A stretch of 35,528 nt of DNA from Cyclobacteriaceae bacterium (GCA_020832375.1 JAFIEW010000031.1:1-35528); one strand, 5' to 3'. Shown: positions 17,033 through 25,980, counted from the stretch's first letter. Numbers and translations: made by a program. The notes: generated from the letters alone by a model not told the origin.

Positions 17033-20000
17033 ATGAATGGCATGCAAGACACTACTAGTTACTATTTTAGAACGATTGACTTAAATACTGATTCAGTATT
17101 TTTTTCGAATTCTTGGAGTAATTTATTGTTTTCTAGGGATGAGGATGCCTTTAATAAGTTAATTGGAAGTAGTCAAGTAGCCTTATTGAAAGCTCTTCTT
17201 CAAAACTGCATAGATAGTAAACTCCCTCAAAATTGGACTTATCCTATTGAATCAGCACAAGGATCGACCTTCATAATGGAAGAGAAAATAATCCCTGTTG
17301 TTTCTGAAGTGAATGGAAAGGTCGAGCAAATTGAGATTTATACACAGCAGAAAGAAAAGCCAAGCTCAGAAAAATTACTTGAAAGTTTTTTTAATTCGCT
17401 AGATGAGCTTGACTTGCTAGCCGTAAGTGTAAATAGCGCGGGCAAAATCATTTATGCCAATCGATCCACCTTAGCGGTACTTGATTATTGTTGGGATGAC
17501 CTAGTGGGAAAGTCTCTGATAGATACCTTAATCGCTCCCGAGGAACGTGAGCAAGTATTAGAAATGATGCAAGCTTATTTTCAAAGAAAGTCGATATCAA
17601 AGCATTTGAAAGTAAGTGTAGTATCAAAAAAAGGTGAAATACATTCCATTCGTTTTTCATCACTATTGGTAGATGAGGATATACATCCACAGCACTTAAC
17701 TGTGATTGGCGAAGACTTTTCTGAGAGGGAATATTTAGTTAAAAAACTAGAACAAAGCAATGATCAATTAATATCTGTTTTTGAAAATGTAAATGATGCC
17801 ATTCTTTTGCTTGATAGTGAATGGAATTTTTTGTTTTTCAATAAAGCATGGTTACAGATTTGTGGATATAATAAGCAAGATCTTTTTAAAAACGGCTTCA
17901 ACCAATTGCTCATCCCAAATGAAAAAAAATCAACATTAGAATTAATACAAAATTGTCAACCAAGTTCTCAAGCTACGCCTTTGCAAACCACAATTTTTAA
18001 CAAAAGTGGTGATAAGGTGATTTTGGAGGGAAGAGTGAGAAAGGAAAGCCAAGGTGGATATCAACTTATTCTTGCTGATTATACGGAAAAAATCAATGCA
18101 GAAAAGGCTCAGTTTCTTTACTATAGCATAGCAAAACTTACGGTTGACAATGAGGGTTTGGATACGCTTTATGATGAAATCTACGTTGCTCTCAATAAGG
18201 TTATAAAAACAGAAAACTTTTATATAGCTCTTCACAATGAAGAAAAGGGGATGATTGATTTTCCTTTTTATATTGATGAGTATATCAAAACAGGAAAGCG
18301 TCCAAGTAGAGCAATCACGAATGGCCTCACGGAGTACTTACTTCAAAAAGTAAAAAGAGGCTTTATTTTTAAAGAGCAAGAGATTTTAAATCTTGAAAAA
18401 AAGGGTATATTAAAGACCTTTGGTACTATACCCAAGGTATGGCTTGGTGTGCCATTAGTAGTCCAAGATAAAATTATTGGGGTGGTAGTCTTGCAATCTT
18501 ACAAAGATGCTGATGCCTACGATGACACACAACTAGATCTTTTGGAGTTTATCAGCGGTCAAATCGCTATTGCTATTCAAAGACGCGAAAATCAGCAGAA
18601 AATTACGGAGCAAAAGGCGAGTTTAGATGCCATATTTAATAGTGGGGGTCACTTAATATGGTCTGTTGATAAAAATCTAAGGATCAGGACTTACAATAAA
18701 AATCTTAGCTCATTACTTAACAATTTTTTTAATATCAATCTATCTAGCGATTATGATGGAGTTTTCATATTTGGTGAACCTGAAGATCAGCATTTATGGA
18801 TTCTGCAATTTCAAAAGGTTTTTGAAAGCGCTCAACCCTATCAATTTGAATATCGATTAAAAAATGAAAAGGGTGATTTTGAATGGCTAGAAGTTTATCT
18901 AAGTCCAATATTTGATCATCATCATAAAGTAGTGGAAGTAAGTGCTATTGCTCACTTCATTACGCAAAAGAAACTCTCCGAAATCAAGCTTCGCGAAAAT
19001 GAAGAGAAGTTCAGAAATATCTTTGAATCATTTCAAGATATTTATTTCCGCACAAACCTAAAGGGAGATCTTCAAATGATAAGCCCTTCAGTGCAAGATC
19101 TGGCATTGTACAAGGCGGATGAGGTATTGAATAAAAATGTGATGAACTATTATCTGTATACCTCTAAAACGAAAGACCTTATCCGGAAAATGCTTGCCGA
19201 CGGCAGCTACCGTAACTTTGAGGCATCTATCGTCAGAAAGGATGGAGGTATTCTGGATTGCATCTGTAATGTACGCTTCATTTATAATGAAAATAATCGA
19301 CCAATAGCCATAGAGGGTGTGGCTCGTGATATTAGCAAGCTGAAAGAGGTGAATCATGCTCTCGTGGAAGCTAAGGAGCTGGCCGAAAACTCTTTGAAGG
19401 TAAAAGAGGAGTTTTTAGCTAATATGAGTCATGAGATCCGTACGCCAATGAACGGCATTATTGGCATGATAGATCTGCTTAGATCTACTCGATTAGACAA
19501 TGAGCAGTTTAAGTATTTGGACACAGTAAAAAAATCTTCTGAAACTTTACTCTCTATTCTGAATGATATCTTAGACATCTCAAAAATCGAAGCTGGTAAG
19601 ATGATGTTGAGAACAGTACATTTCAGCGTTTCAGAATTATTTGAAAAACTTTATAATCTATTTAATCAGCAGGCAATTATTAAAGGTATTGACCTAAGCA
19701 TTGATCTAAGCGATAAAGTACCTGATACAATTAAAGCAGACGAAACAAGGTTATTACAAGTTTTATCTAACCTCACCTCTAATGCAATCAAGTTTTCAGG
19801 AGAGGGAGATAAGGTGCTCATCCGATTATTTGTAGAGCAGAGAGCTGCAGAGGATGATCTATTATTAGCTGTTGAAGTTAAAGATACGGGAATCGGTATC
19901 AATAAAAAGGATCAGAGAAAGCTTTTTCAATCCTTTACTCAGGTAGATAGTACCATTTCAAAAGCCTATGCAGGTACTGGCCTAGGACTGTCTATAAGTC

Positions 20001-20941
20001 GCCAACTAGTAGAGTTAATGGGCGGCACGATCGGGCTACATTCTACTGTAGGCGAAGGCTCATTGTTTTATTTCAATTTTAAAGCTAAAATCGGAAATAT
20101 TGAGATAACAGCCCGTAATAAGGATGAAACTACTGATTTTCAATTTGAAGATCTCTCATACCTTGAAGCTAAAGTACTTTTGGTCGATGACAACCAAATT
20201 AATAGACAAGTTGCTAGTGAAACCCTAAAAAAAGTGGGTTGCCATGTAGAAGTAGCAGTTGATGGAGCTCAAGCAATAGCGATTTGTCAAAAGGAAAAAT
20301 TTGATATTATTTTAATGGATGTTCAGATGCCAAAAATGGATGGTGTTGAAGCTACTCAATACATTAAGGCTCACCAATTATCAGATGCACCTATCATAGC
20401 ACTTACAGCTTATTCAATGAAAGAAGATGAAAGTAAGTTCATACAATTAGGCATGGACGACTATCTTTCTAAGCCCGTAAAATCGGATATGCTCATTAAT
20501 AAAATTAAAAAATGGATGACAGGGCAAGTGGAAGATCCCGATGAAACCGAGATGATAAACAGGACACTGTATCTTGAAGAATCTACAAAAGATCTTCCTA
20601 TCATAAACAAAGAAACGATAGGTCAACTTGTTAAATATATTGGTCATGAACTAACAAATGAAACCTATCAGGATTATATTAATGAAAGTAGACCAATGGT
20701 TGAACGGCTATTTCAGTTAATTCCGAGTATTCACCTAAAAGAGATATTATCCATCTTGCATACCTTTAGAGGGACTTCTGCTACTCTGGGTATAGACAGG
20801 TTAAATCATACCCTTGGTCATTTAGAAAAGGAACTGAGAGTAGCTGACTATACCAACTATACTGTATCTATCAATTTGATAAAAACTTTGTTTATTGAAT
20901 TTATTAATACTTACTCTTCCATACTCAAAAAAAATAAGTAA
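17033..20941 (+). CDS. Cytoplasmic hybrid histidine kinase: PAS-PAS-GAF-PAS-PAS-HisKA-HATPase-REC-Hpt
   Basis: A 1302-residue protein with no signal peptide or membrane segment. Approximate layout: degenerate PAS-like start 1-110; PAS 116-230; PAS 244-350; GAF 360-522; PAS 530-645; PAS 660-770, ending in GVARDISKLKE; a coiled linker; HisKA with SHEIRTPMNG and phospho-acceptor H800; ATPase with the N box (SNLTSNAIKFS), G1 box DTGIGI and G2 box GTGLGLSIS, to about 1020; receiver 1046-1162 with VDDNQ and phospho-acceptor D1096 (LMDVQMPKMDG) and the SKPV lysine; C-terminal Hpt 1190-1300 with H1243 in LHTFRGTSATLG. Phosphate can therefore pass H800 to D1096 to H1243 within one chain. The final receiver is probably the single-domain regulator that follows. 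Ligands of the sensor domains are unknown. Confidence 0.92.
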   Translation: MNGMQDTTSYYFRTIDLNTDSVFFSNSWSNLLFSRDEDAFNKLIGSSQVALLKALLQNCIDSKLPQNWTYPIESAQGSTFIMEEKIIPVVSEVNGKVEQIEIYTQQKEKPSSEKLLESFFNSLDELDLLAVSVNSAGKIIYANRSTLAVLDYCWDDLVGKSLIDTLIAPEEREQVLEMMQAYFQRKSISKHLKVSVVSKKGEIHSIRFSSLLVDEDIHPQHLTVIGEDFSEREYLVKKLEQSNDQLISVFENVNDAILLLDSEWNFLFFNKAWLQICGYNKQDLFKNGFNQLLIPNEKKSTLELIQNCQPSSQATPLQTTIFNKSGDKVILEGRVRKESQGGYQLILADYTEKINAEKAQFLYYSIAKLTVDNEGLDTLYDEIYVALNKVIKTENFYIALHNEEKGMIDFPFYIDEYIKTGKRPSRAITNGLTEYLLQKVKRGFIFKEQEILNLEKKGILKTFGTIPKVWLGVPLVVQDKIIGVVVLQSYKDADAYDDTQLDLLEFISGQIAIAIQRRENQQKITEQKASLDAIFNSGGHLIWSVDKNLRIRTYNKNLSSLLNNFFNINLSSDYDGVFIFGEPEDQHLWILQFQKVFESAQPYQFEYRLKNEKGDFEWLEVYLSPIFDHHHKVVEVSAIAHFITQKKLSEIKLRENEEKFRNIFESFQDIYFRTNLKGDLQMISPSVQDLALYKADEVLNKNVMNYYLYTSKTKDLIRKMLADGSYRNFEASIVRKDGGILDCICNVRFIYNENNRPIAIEGVARDISKLKEVNHALVEAKELAENSLKVKEEFLANMSHEIRTPMNGIIGMIDLLRSTRLDNEQFKYLDTVKKSSETLLSILNDILDISKIEAGKMMLRTVHFSVSELFEKLYNLFNQQAIIKGIDLSIDLSDKVPDTIKADETRLLQVLSNLTSNAIKFSGEGDKVLIRLFVEQRAAEDDLLLAVEVKDTGIGINKKDQRKLFQSFTQVDSTISKAYAGTGLGLSISRQLVELMGGTIGLHSTVGEGSLFYFNFKAKIGNIEITARNKDETTDFQFEDLSYLEAKVLLVDDNQINRQVASETLKKVGCHVEVAVDGAQAIAICQKEKFDIILMDVQMPKMDGVEATQYIKAHQLSDAPIIALTAYSMKEDESKFIQLGMDDYLSKPVKSDMLINKIKKWMTGQVEDPDETEMINRTLYLEESTKDLPIINKETIGQLVKYIGHELTNETYQDYINESRPMVERLFQLIPSIHLKEILSILHTFRGTSATLGIDRLNHTLGHLEKELRVADYTNYTVSINLIKTLFIEFINTYSSILKKNK

Positions 20942-20959
20942 GGATGCAATTGGTTTTCG

Positions 20960-20967
20960 TATATTTG
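20960..20967 (+). promoter_or_regulatory. -7 element upstream of the response regulator
   Basis: TATATTTG matches TAnnTTTG and sits in the 116-base gap between the kinase stop and the regulator start. No good -33 TTG is present. It may allow the regulator to be made apart from the kinase. Confidence 0.4.
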
Positions 20968-21057
20968 CGTAACAATTTTTTTAAAATTTTATACGCTTAC
21001 AGTATGAACCAACACCAAGTTCATAAGTCCTAGCGATACATAATCATATTAATAGCA

Positions 21058-21429
21058 ATGATGAAAAAAATTTTAGTAGCTGAAGATAGCTCAGTGATAG
21101 TTAACTTAACCAAGAAAATTCTAACTGTACAGAATTTTGAAATTATCTCAGTTAAAAACGGAGAACAAGTATTAAATAAGCTCTCTGATGAGTCCTTTGA
21201 TTTGATATTGATGGATATCAATATGCCAAAAATGGACGGTTTGGAGTGTACAAGGGCTATTCGTAAAATGACTGATCCTAAGAATTCACAGATTCCGATT
21301 ATTGCTATTACGGGTAATGCTATGAACTTAAGCGATGAGGAGTTCAAAGAGATTGGTATTAATGAGTTTTTACCTAAGCCACTTGACTTTGATCGATTGG
21401 TAAAACTTGTAAAACAATATACGGAGTAA
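21058..21429 (+). CDS. Single-domain response regulator (CheY-like receiver)
   Basis: A 123-residue receiver with no output domain. Acidic pocket E9-D10 (VAEDSS), phospho-acceptor D53 (LMDINMPKMDG), switch threonine T85 (AITGNA) and conserved lysine K107 (LPKPLD) are all in place. ATG codons at 21058 and 21061 are both possible, and the difference is one Met. It follows the hybrid kinase and closely resembles that kinase's own receiver in its MPKMDG block. It is the natural acceptor of phosphate from the kinase's Hpt domain, acting through protein contacts. The alternative is that it serves an unlinked system such as the stand-alone Hpt at 149. Confidence 0.9.
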   Translation: MMKKILVAEDSSVIVNLTKKILTVQNFEIISVKNGEQVLNKLSDESFDLILMDINMPKMDGLECTRAIRKMTDPKNSQIPIIAITGNAMNLSDEEFKEIGINEFLPKPLDFDRLVKLVKQYTE

Positions 21430-21451
21430 TTCTATCCTTAAAAATAGTAAT

Positions 21452-21490
21452 AACCTCAACCCACTATAGTGGTGTTGAGGTTTTTTTTTT
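21452..21490 (+). terminator. Strong terminator after the response regulator
   Basis: AACCTCAAC/CCACTA pairs with TAGTGG/GTTGAGGTT, with one bulged T, followed by ten T residues at 21481-21490. Confidence 0.9.
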
Positions 21491-21562
21491 TAGTGTGTAA
21501 CAGATTTTATAATACTAATTGCCGATCATGGAATATTCTATATAGCATGTAACAAAAGGGTT

Positions 21563-21570
21563 TAATTTTG
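21563..21570 (+). promoter_or_regulatory. -7 element for the first DUF2911 gene
   Basis: TAATTTTG matches TAnnTTTG and predicts a start near 21576. That lies downstream of the possible ATG at 21568 and supports ATG 21613 as the real start codon. No clear -33 TTG is present. Confidence 0.45.
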
Positions 21571-21612
21571 GTATTGACATATAGTTTATATTCAACCATT
21601 AAATCCATATTT

Positions 21613-22449
21613 ATGAAAACAAAATTCCACTACATTCTTCTTGTTTTATTTTTCTTTGCGTGGGATGTCAATGCACAATTATCTACACCCCAGCCAAGTC
21701 CTAGTACCAAGATCACTCAAGAGTTTGGTTTGAATGAGTTAACCATAGAGTACGCTCGGCCTTCAATGAAAGGAAGAACAATCTTTGGAGACCTTGTTCC
21801 TTATGATAAAGTATGGAGAACAGGTGCTAATGCAGCAACCAAGCTGACTTTTAAAGACGATGTTCTGATCAATGGTCAGGAACTCGCAAAAGGTACTTAT
21901 GCTTTATTTTCAATTCCATCAAAAGACGAGTGGACCATCATTATTTCAAATAACGTGGATTCTTGGGGGACTGGCAGATACAATGAGGAGGATGATGTTT
22001 TGCGTTTTAAAGTAAAGCCACAAACTATCGCTAATACAACTCAGACATTTACTATCCTTCCTGAAAATATCAGCATCACCTCTATGGAGCTTTCAGTATC
22101 TTGGGAAAATACTAAAGTTACCTTTGCGGTAGAAACTGAGGTAGATAGCAAAGTTGATCGTCAAATCGCTCAATTGTTAAGCCCAGCTCGTGATGCAGGA
22201 ATTTATTATCAGGCAGCAAATTACTACTTTGAAAAAGGTAAGGATTTAGATAAAGCCGAAGAATGGATCAATAAATCTGTAGAGATGAATCCAAGATTCT
22301 GGACAGTGCATTTACAGGCTAAGATTTTGGCTAAAAATGGTAAATCAAAAGAAGCTAAAAAAGCCGCCAATAAATCAATAGAATTGGCCAAGGAAGCAGG
22401 CAATGATGACTATGTCAGATTGAACCAAAATTTAATTAAAACGCTTTAA
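21613..22449 (+). CDS. Exported DUF2911 protein with C-terminal TPR
   Basis: A 278-residue secreted protein. From ATG 21613 it opens with a good signal peptide (MKTKFHYILLVLFFFAWDVNA, cut before Q); a longer reading from 21568 would bury that signal. The DUF2911 domain (about 35-175) carries the family landmarks IEYARPSMKGRTIFGDLVPYDKVW, RTGANAAT and GTYALFSIPSKDEWTIII. The C-terminal 90 residues form TPR-like helices (YYFEKGKDLDKAEEWINKSVEMNP and AKKAANKSIELAKEA). DUF2911 is common in Bacteroidota and has no established biochemical function. A second, shorter DUF2911 protein without TPR is encoded at 26518. The gene stands alone between two terminators. Confidence 0.85.
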   Translation: MKTKFHYILLVLFFFAWDVNAQLSTPQPSPSTKITQEFGLNELTIEYARPSMKGRTIFGDLVPYDKVWRTGANAATKLTFKDDVLINGQELAKGTYALFSIPSKDEWTIIISNNVDSWGTGRYNEEDDVLRFKVKPQTIANTTQTFTILPENISITSMELSVSWENTKVTFAVETEVDSKVDRQIAQLLSPARDAGIYYQAANYYFEKGKDLDKAEEWINKSVEMNPRFWTVHLQAKILAKNGKSKEAKKAANKSIELAKEAGNDDYVRLNQNLIKTL

Positions 22450-22469
22450 TAAAAAGTTATCCGATACTA

Positions 22470-22494
22470 AAAGCCTGAGTCATCAGGCTTTTTT
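22470..22494 (+). terminator. Terminator after the first DUF2911 gene
   Basis: Perfect arms AAAGCCTGA (22470-22478) and TCAGGCTTT (22483-22491), 4-base loop, followed by Ts. Confidence 0.88.
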
Positions 22495-22607
22495 GTTGGG
22501 TGAAACTCAAGCAAAACTTTATAATATTCTTTCAAGCCGGAATTAATGATCGAATAGCTACTTTTCAAATTAAAAGCTCAATATTCATACTTATTCAATA
22601 TCAACAG

Positions 22608-23447
22608 ATGGGTCATATAGTAATAACAGGCGCTAATAGCGGCATAGGTAAGGCGCTTTTAAATTATTTTGCATCAAAGTCACATGAGGTGACTATGGTT
22701 TGTAGAAATCCTCAAAAAGCAAAGCCCGTGGCAAGGGCGGTTCAACATAAATTCCCAAGAGCAACAATCAATCTCGAGCTTGCCGATCTTTCGAGTATGG
22801 AACAAGTAAAGGCCTTAACTGATCGATTGATAGCTAACAATCAACCAATCGATGTGTTGATTAACAATGCAGGTTTGATTGGAGAAGGGGATAGGCAGGT
22901 AACGAGTGAAGGTTTTGAAGTCAGTTTTGCTGTCAATCATTTAGCTCCATTTCTTTTAACACATCACCTAATGCCTTTGATCCTCAATAGTGACACAAAA
23001 AAGGTAATCAATGTAGCTTCTGAAGCACATCGGTTGGCTCCTTTTGATAAAAATGATCTGATGATGCAATCGGGCTATACAGAGTTAAAATCCTACGGTA
23101 ACGGAAAGCTTGCAAATATCTTACATGCAAAGGAACTTCAAAATAGATTTGGAGAAGAAGGCTTACAAGCTTTCAGCTATCATCCGGGAGGTGTGGCAAG
23201 TAATTTTGCTAAGAACAGCTCTACTTTTATGAAAGTAGCTATGTTTTTGGTGAGACCATTTTTTGTTAGCACCGAACAGGGAGCTTCCACAGGGGTTTAC
23301 CTCGCAGAAAAAGAAATGCATAAGGAGGATTTAGGGCAGTATTTCGATAAGTCTAAACGAAAATCGCCCAGTAAGAAGGCTAGAGATGTTGAAAACCAAC
23401 AATTCTTATGGGAAGAAAGCGTAAGATTATTAAAGCCTTTTTTATAG
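22608..23447 (+). CDS. Short-chain dehydrogenase/reductase (retinol dehydrogenase-like)
   Basis: A 279-residue classical SDR. ATG 22608 is chosen because the Rossmann strand begins at once (MGHIVITGANSGIGK); an upstream GTG at 22500 would add 36 residues unlike the family and start beside a terminator. Visible motifs: TGANSGIG at 7-14 for the cofactor, DLSS after the fourth strand, NNAG at 86-89, N110, S138 (VASEAH), and Y163-x-x-x-K167 (SYGNGKLAN), so the catalytic tetrad is complete. The R at VCRNP after the second strand suggests NADP(H) preference. The HPGG turn and the insertion before the C-terminus resemble the retinol-dehydrogenase/WWOX subgroup. The substrate cannot be read from the sequence. 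No operon partner. Confidence 0.9.
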   Translation: MGHIVITGANSGIGKALLNYFASKSHEVTMVCRNPQKAKPVARAVQHKFPRATINLELADLSSMEQVKALTDRLIANNQPIDVLINNAGLIGEGDRQVTSEGFEVSFAVNHLAPFLLTHHLMPLILNSDTKKVINVASEAHRLAPFDKNDLMMQSGYTELKSYGNGKLANILHAKELQNRFGEEGLQAFSYHPGGVASNFAKNSSTFMKVAMFLVRPFFVSTEQGASTGVYLAEKEMHKEDLGQYFDKSKRKSPSKKARDVENQQFLWEESVRLLKPFL

Positions 23448-23454
23448 GGAGTTA

Positions 23455-23544
23455 TTAAACTTGAACAGCCATCAATTTTTCAAGCCATTTGTTTAGAATG
23501 GGTCTGAATCGTCTCAATAGATAGAGGTGGTTACCATTTTTCAT
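23455..23544 (-). pseudogene. Coding-like scrap, possible gene remnant
   Basis: On the minus strand a 29-codon frame begins at ATG 23544 (MKNGNHLYLLRRFRP) and ends at 23455, and stays open 11 codons further upstream before a stop. The residue composition looks coding (RFRPILNKWLEKL), but the frame is too short for a domain and no homologue is recognised. It lies in the 176-base gap between the SDR gene and ypdA. It could be the C-terminal end of a lost gene, for instance a hydrolase, or chance. Confidence 0.25.
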
Positions 23545-23623
23545 TTTCACATCTTGACCATTCCTGCTGGTGGATGTTTATGAACTGCCTCTTATAAACA
23601 GTTGACACTTAAAAATCAGTTTT

Positions 23624-24601
23624 ATGAATAATGAAGTTTTAGATGTAGTTATTATCGGAGCGGGGCCTTGTGGACTTGCTGCGGCAATTGATGCTCAAAA
23701 AGCGAATTTAAAATATACTATTTTAGAAAAAGGCAATATCGTTGAATCGATTAGGAGATATCCTGTAAACATGAAGTTTTTTAGTACCTCTGAAATGATT
23801 GAGATAGGAGGAATGCCCTTTGTGTCGCAAGAGATTCGACCAAGTAGGATAGAGGCACTTAAGTATTATCAGAAGGTGACTGAACGCTTCAATCTGTCTA
23901 TCAGTAGATATACCGAGGTCAAAGAAATAAAGGGAGAAGACGGTGATTTTGAAATAATTACTTCTAAGGGTAGGTTTTATTCAAAAAAGGTCATCATTGC
24001 CATTGGCTATTATGATATTCCGAGAAAGCTGGGTGTAGCGGGCGAAGATTTACCTCATGTGAGTAATTATTATACAGAGGCGTATGCCTATCACGGAATG
24101 AAGGTAGTCGTAGTTGGTGGTGCTAACTCTGCCATTGAAACTGCACTTGACCTTTATCGGAATGGGGTGGAAGTAACTTTGGTACATCAATATGCAAGTT
24201 TGGATAAAACGGCGAAATATTGGATTGTGCCAGACCTTGAAAATAGAATCAATAAAGGAGAAGTATCAGCCTATTTTGAACATCGGGTTTCCGAGATTAA
24301 GGATGGTAGTGTGGTTTTGAGTTCGCTTAAGGGAGGTGAAAGTAAAGAGATAGCTGCCGATCAAGTATTCTTGATGGTAGGCTATCATCCTGATGAACAG
24401 TTTTTGAAAAAAGTAGGCATTCAGCTTAATGGTGAAATGATGATACCTGAAGCAAAGCCAGATACCTATGAGAGTAATATAAAAGGGATTTATCTCGCCG
24501 GATCAGTATTAGGAGGGGAGGAAACGAGCAAGATCTTTATTGAGAATGGTAAGGAGCATGGGAAAAGCATCATTCAGGATGTTGTATCGAATCAAGCATA
24601 A
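23624..24601 (+). CDS. ypdA: YpdA-family bacillithiol disulfide reductase
   Basis: A 325-residue flavoprotein of the small thioredoxin-reductase-like type. Residues 11-17 (IGAGPCG) bind FAD and contain C16, the cysteine next to the FAD loop characteristic of YpdA. The NADPH fold carries VVVGGANSAIE, and the end of the chain has the FAD-site IYLAGSVLGGEETSKIFIENG. A CxxC active site, as in thioredoxin reductase, is absent, again as in YpdA. YpdA reduces bacillithiol disulfide with NADPH in the cytoplasm to restore the low-molecular-weight thiol pool. Many Bacteroidota make bacillithiol; the bsh genes are not in this window. The gene ends at a terminator shared with the convergent lipoprotein gene. 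Confidence 0.88.
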   Translation: MNNEVLDVVIIGAGPCGLAAAIDAQKANLKYTILEKGNIVESIRRYPVNMKFFSTSEMIEIGGMPFVSQEIRPSRIEALKYYQKVTERFNLSISRYTEVKEIKGEDGDFEIITSKGRFYSKKVIIAIGYYDIPRKLGVAGEDLPHVSNYYTEAYAYHGMKVVVVGGANSAIETALDLYRNGVEVTLVHQYASLDKTAKYWIVPDLENRINKGEVSAYFEHRVSEIKDGSVVLSSLKGGESKEIAADQVFLMVGYHPDEQFLKKVGIQLNGEMMIPEAKPDTYESNIKGIYLAGSVLGGEETSKIFIENGKEHGKSIIQDVVSNQA

Positions 24602-24630
24602 AAAAACCGAACAGATTCCTGTTCGGTTTT
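24601..24630. terminator. Bidirectional terminator between ypdA and the SusE/F-like gene
   Basis: Twelve-base perfect arms AAAACCGAACAG (24603-24614) and CTGTTCGGTTTT (24619-24630) with loop ATTC. A run of A on the left and T on the right lets it stop transcripts from both sides. Confidence 0.9.
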
Positions 24631-24650
24631 GATAATGTAATATGTTATGT

Positions 24651-25586
24651 TTATTGTCTTGGAATAAACATATAAGTGCTTGCAGGGATATTTACAACCA
24701 CATCATAAGTTCCTTCTTGAGCAGGGATGTTTGGACCACCTGGGGCATCATCGATTACACCACCAGGGAAGGTAGTTCCACCGAAAGCAGTATCCCAAGC
24801 ATTATCAATTCTGAATTTCACTGACTCAGTAGAAAGTGTGATACCTTCAGCTGTCCAGATAGTAGCATCATCGTTTGGAGTTAATTGGATTGGATCGTTT
24901 CCATCTGCATCAGTATCCCAGTTTTCGCTATCAGGCCATCCGAATTCAGTGCCCGCACCTACTAATGAGATGAATGAAGCACCTGGATTTTCTATTGGGT
25001 CTCTGTCATCAGCTCCATCAGGGAGTACATTTACATTCCATACGCCATTAGCGGCAATAGTGGTTACAGTTTGAGCATTATCGCCTTCACCAATAGTTGC
25101 AGTGGCTGAAATAGTCCATACTGCCATTAAAGGGAATGCCTGTGCAGGAATTTCATCAAAAGAATTAACTCCATCAATCAAGCTTGGAAGCAAAGTTCTA
25201 GCTGTAGGTCTGTTTAAATCAAACTCGTTGCTTTCACCATTGTCATTAGAAGGTACAATTAGCGTAAGGTCCTCATTTGTTAAAACGTCAGCACCACCTG
25301 CCTCAAAAGCTGCAGCAGTTGTTAAGTGGAATGCATAAGTAACCGTAGCGCCTTCGATAGAAGGCTCAGCCGCTTCCCAAGTGATATTTACATCTTCCTC
25401 TAGCTCCAAATTGAAGGATGATCCATTTCCTGGAGTTAGCAAATTAAAAGTACCTAAAGTTAACTCACCTGCTTCACCATTTCCATCCCCATTATCGCCG
25501 GGTGTTGGGTCTTCATCGTCGTCAGAACAAGCGACGAAAGCAAAAGCCATTAAAAAGGCTAATAAAAGCGCATTAATTTTTCTCAT
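24651..25586 (-). CDS. SusE/SusF-like surface lipoprotein, orphan
   Basis: A 311-residue lipoprotein. The leader ends FAFVAC with C20 as the lipidated residue, followed by SDDDEDP, an acidic stretch like the surface-export signal of Bacteroidota lipoproteins. After a Gly/Asp/Asn-rich linker (about 28-40), residues 45-190 form a SusE-type beta domain (FNLLTPGNGSSFNL and VNITWEAAEPS). Residues 205-311 match the C-terminal SusE/F carbohydrate-binding-like domain (GAGTEFGWPDSENWD, then WTAEGITL, VKFRID and GTYDVVVN). SusE/F proteins bind glycans on the cell surface beside a SusC/SusD transporter. Here no SusC, SusD, glycosidase or regulator is nearby, and the protein is shorter than usual, with one C-terminal module. 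It has its own full promoter. Confidence 0.85.
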   Translation of the reverse strand: MRKINALLLAFLMAFAFVACSDDDEDPTPGDNGDGNGEAGELTLGTFNLLTPGNGSSFNLELEEDVNITWEAAEPSIEGATVTYAFHLTTAAAFEAGGADVLTNEDLTLIVPSNDNGESNEFDLNRPTARTLLPSLIDGVNSFDEIPAQAFPLMAVWTISATATIGEGDNAQTVTTIAANGVWNVNVLPDGADDRDPIENPGASFISLVGAGTEFGWPDSENWDTDADGNDPIQLTPNDDATIWTAEGITLSTESVKFRIDNAWDTAFGGTTFPGGVIDDAPGGPNIPAQEGTYDVVVNIPASTYMFIPRQ

Positions 25587-25980
25587 AGTGTTAAATGTTT
25601 GATTGTTAAAATTATATATACAAATATAAAGAAGTATGATTGAAGTAACAAAGTTTTTATGCCTTTGTTGCTAAAAACTTCATTTTGAATTCAATTTGAT
25701 CATTAAAAGAAAAATATTATTTCGTTTTGTAATGGTGAAGGCTTTTTTAGTCGTTCCTCATTATTTAGCATTTTCGTTGGTTTCTTTGATTCGCAATCGT
25801 TTGAAGGATCGTTTACGTTGATTTATTAGTTTTCCCTTATTCAAAATAAAATTTTGGATCGGGTGGTAAGCATCGGCTCATATTAAATCGCTTTTTAGTT
25901 AAGTTTATCCTGACTTGTAATCATCTGTAGTCAGGATATTGGCTTTTGCAGCCTCCTACCAGTTAGTTTCTGAATAAGTG
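25587..25980. other. Spacer with a stem-loop downstream of the deaminase gene
   Basis: The 394 bases hold the lipoprotein promoter at the left and a perfect 10-base inverted repeat, TATCCTGACT (25906-25915) and AGTCAGGATA (25929-25938), at the right. That hairpin lies just beyond the deaminase stop but has no T run on either side, so it may stabilise the transcript end rather than terminate it. A 29-codon frame at 25732 is not convincing. Confidence 0.5.
25621..25652 (-). promoter_or_regulatory. Promoter for the SusE/F-like lipoprotein
   Basis: Reading the minus strand: TTTG (25652-25649), a 20-base spacer, then TATATTTG (25628-25621). Both elements match the Bacteroidota consensus. Start expected near 25614, giving a leader of about 28 bases. 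Confidence 0.7.

Noticed and set aside
22500-22607. GTG start giving a 315-residue SDR
   Set aside because: The codon sits beside the preceding terminator and adds non-family sequence; ATG 22608 begins at the Rossmann strand.
24727-25602. Several open frames antisense to the SusE/F-like gene
   Set aside because: They mirror the Gly/Asp/Thr-rich coding strand and have no signals of their own.
25732-25821. 29-codon plus-strand frame starting MVKAFLVVPH
   Set aside because: Too short, no conserved feature recognised, no promoter or terminator.
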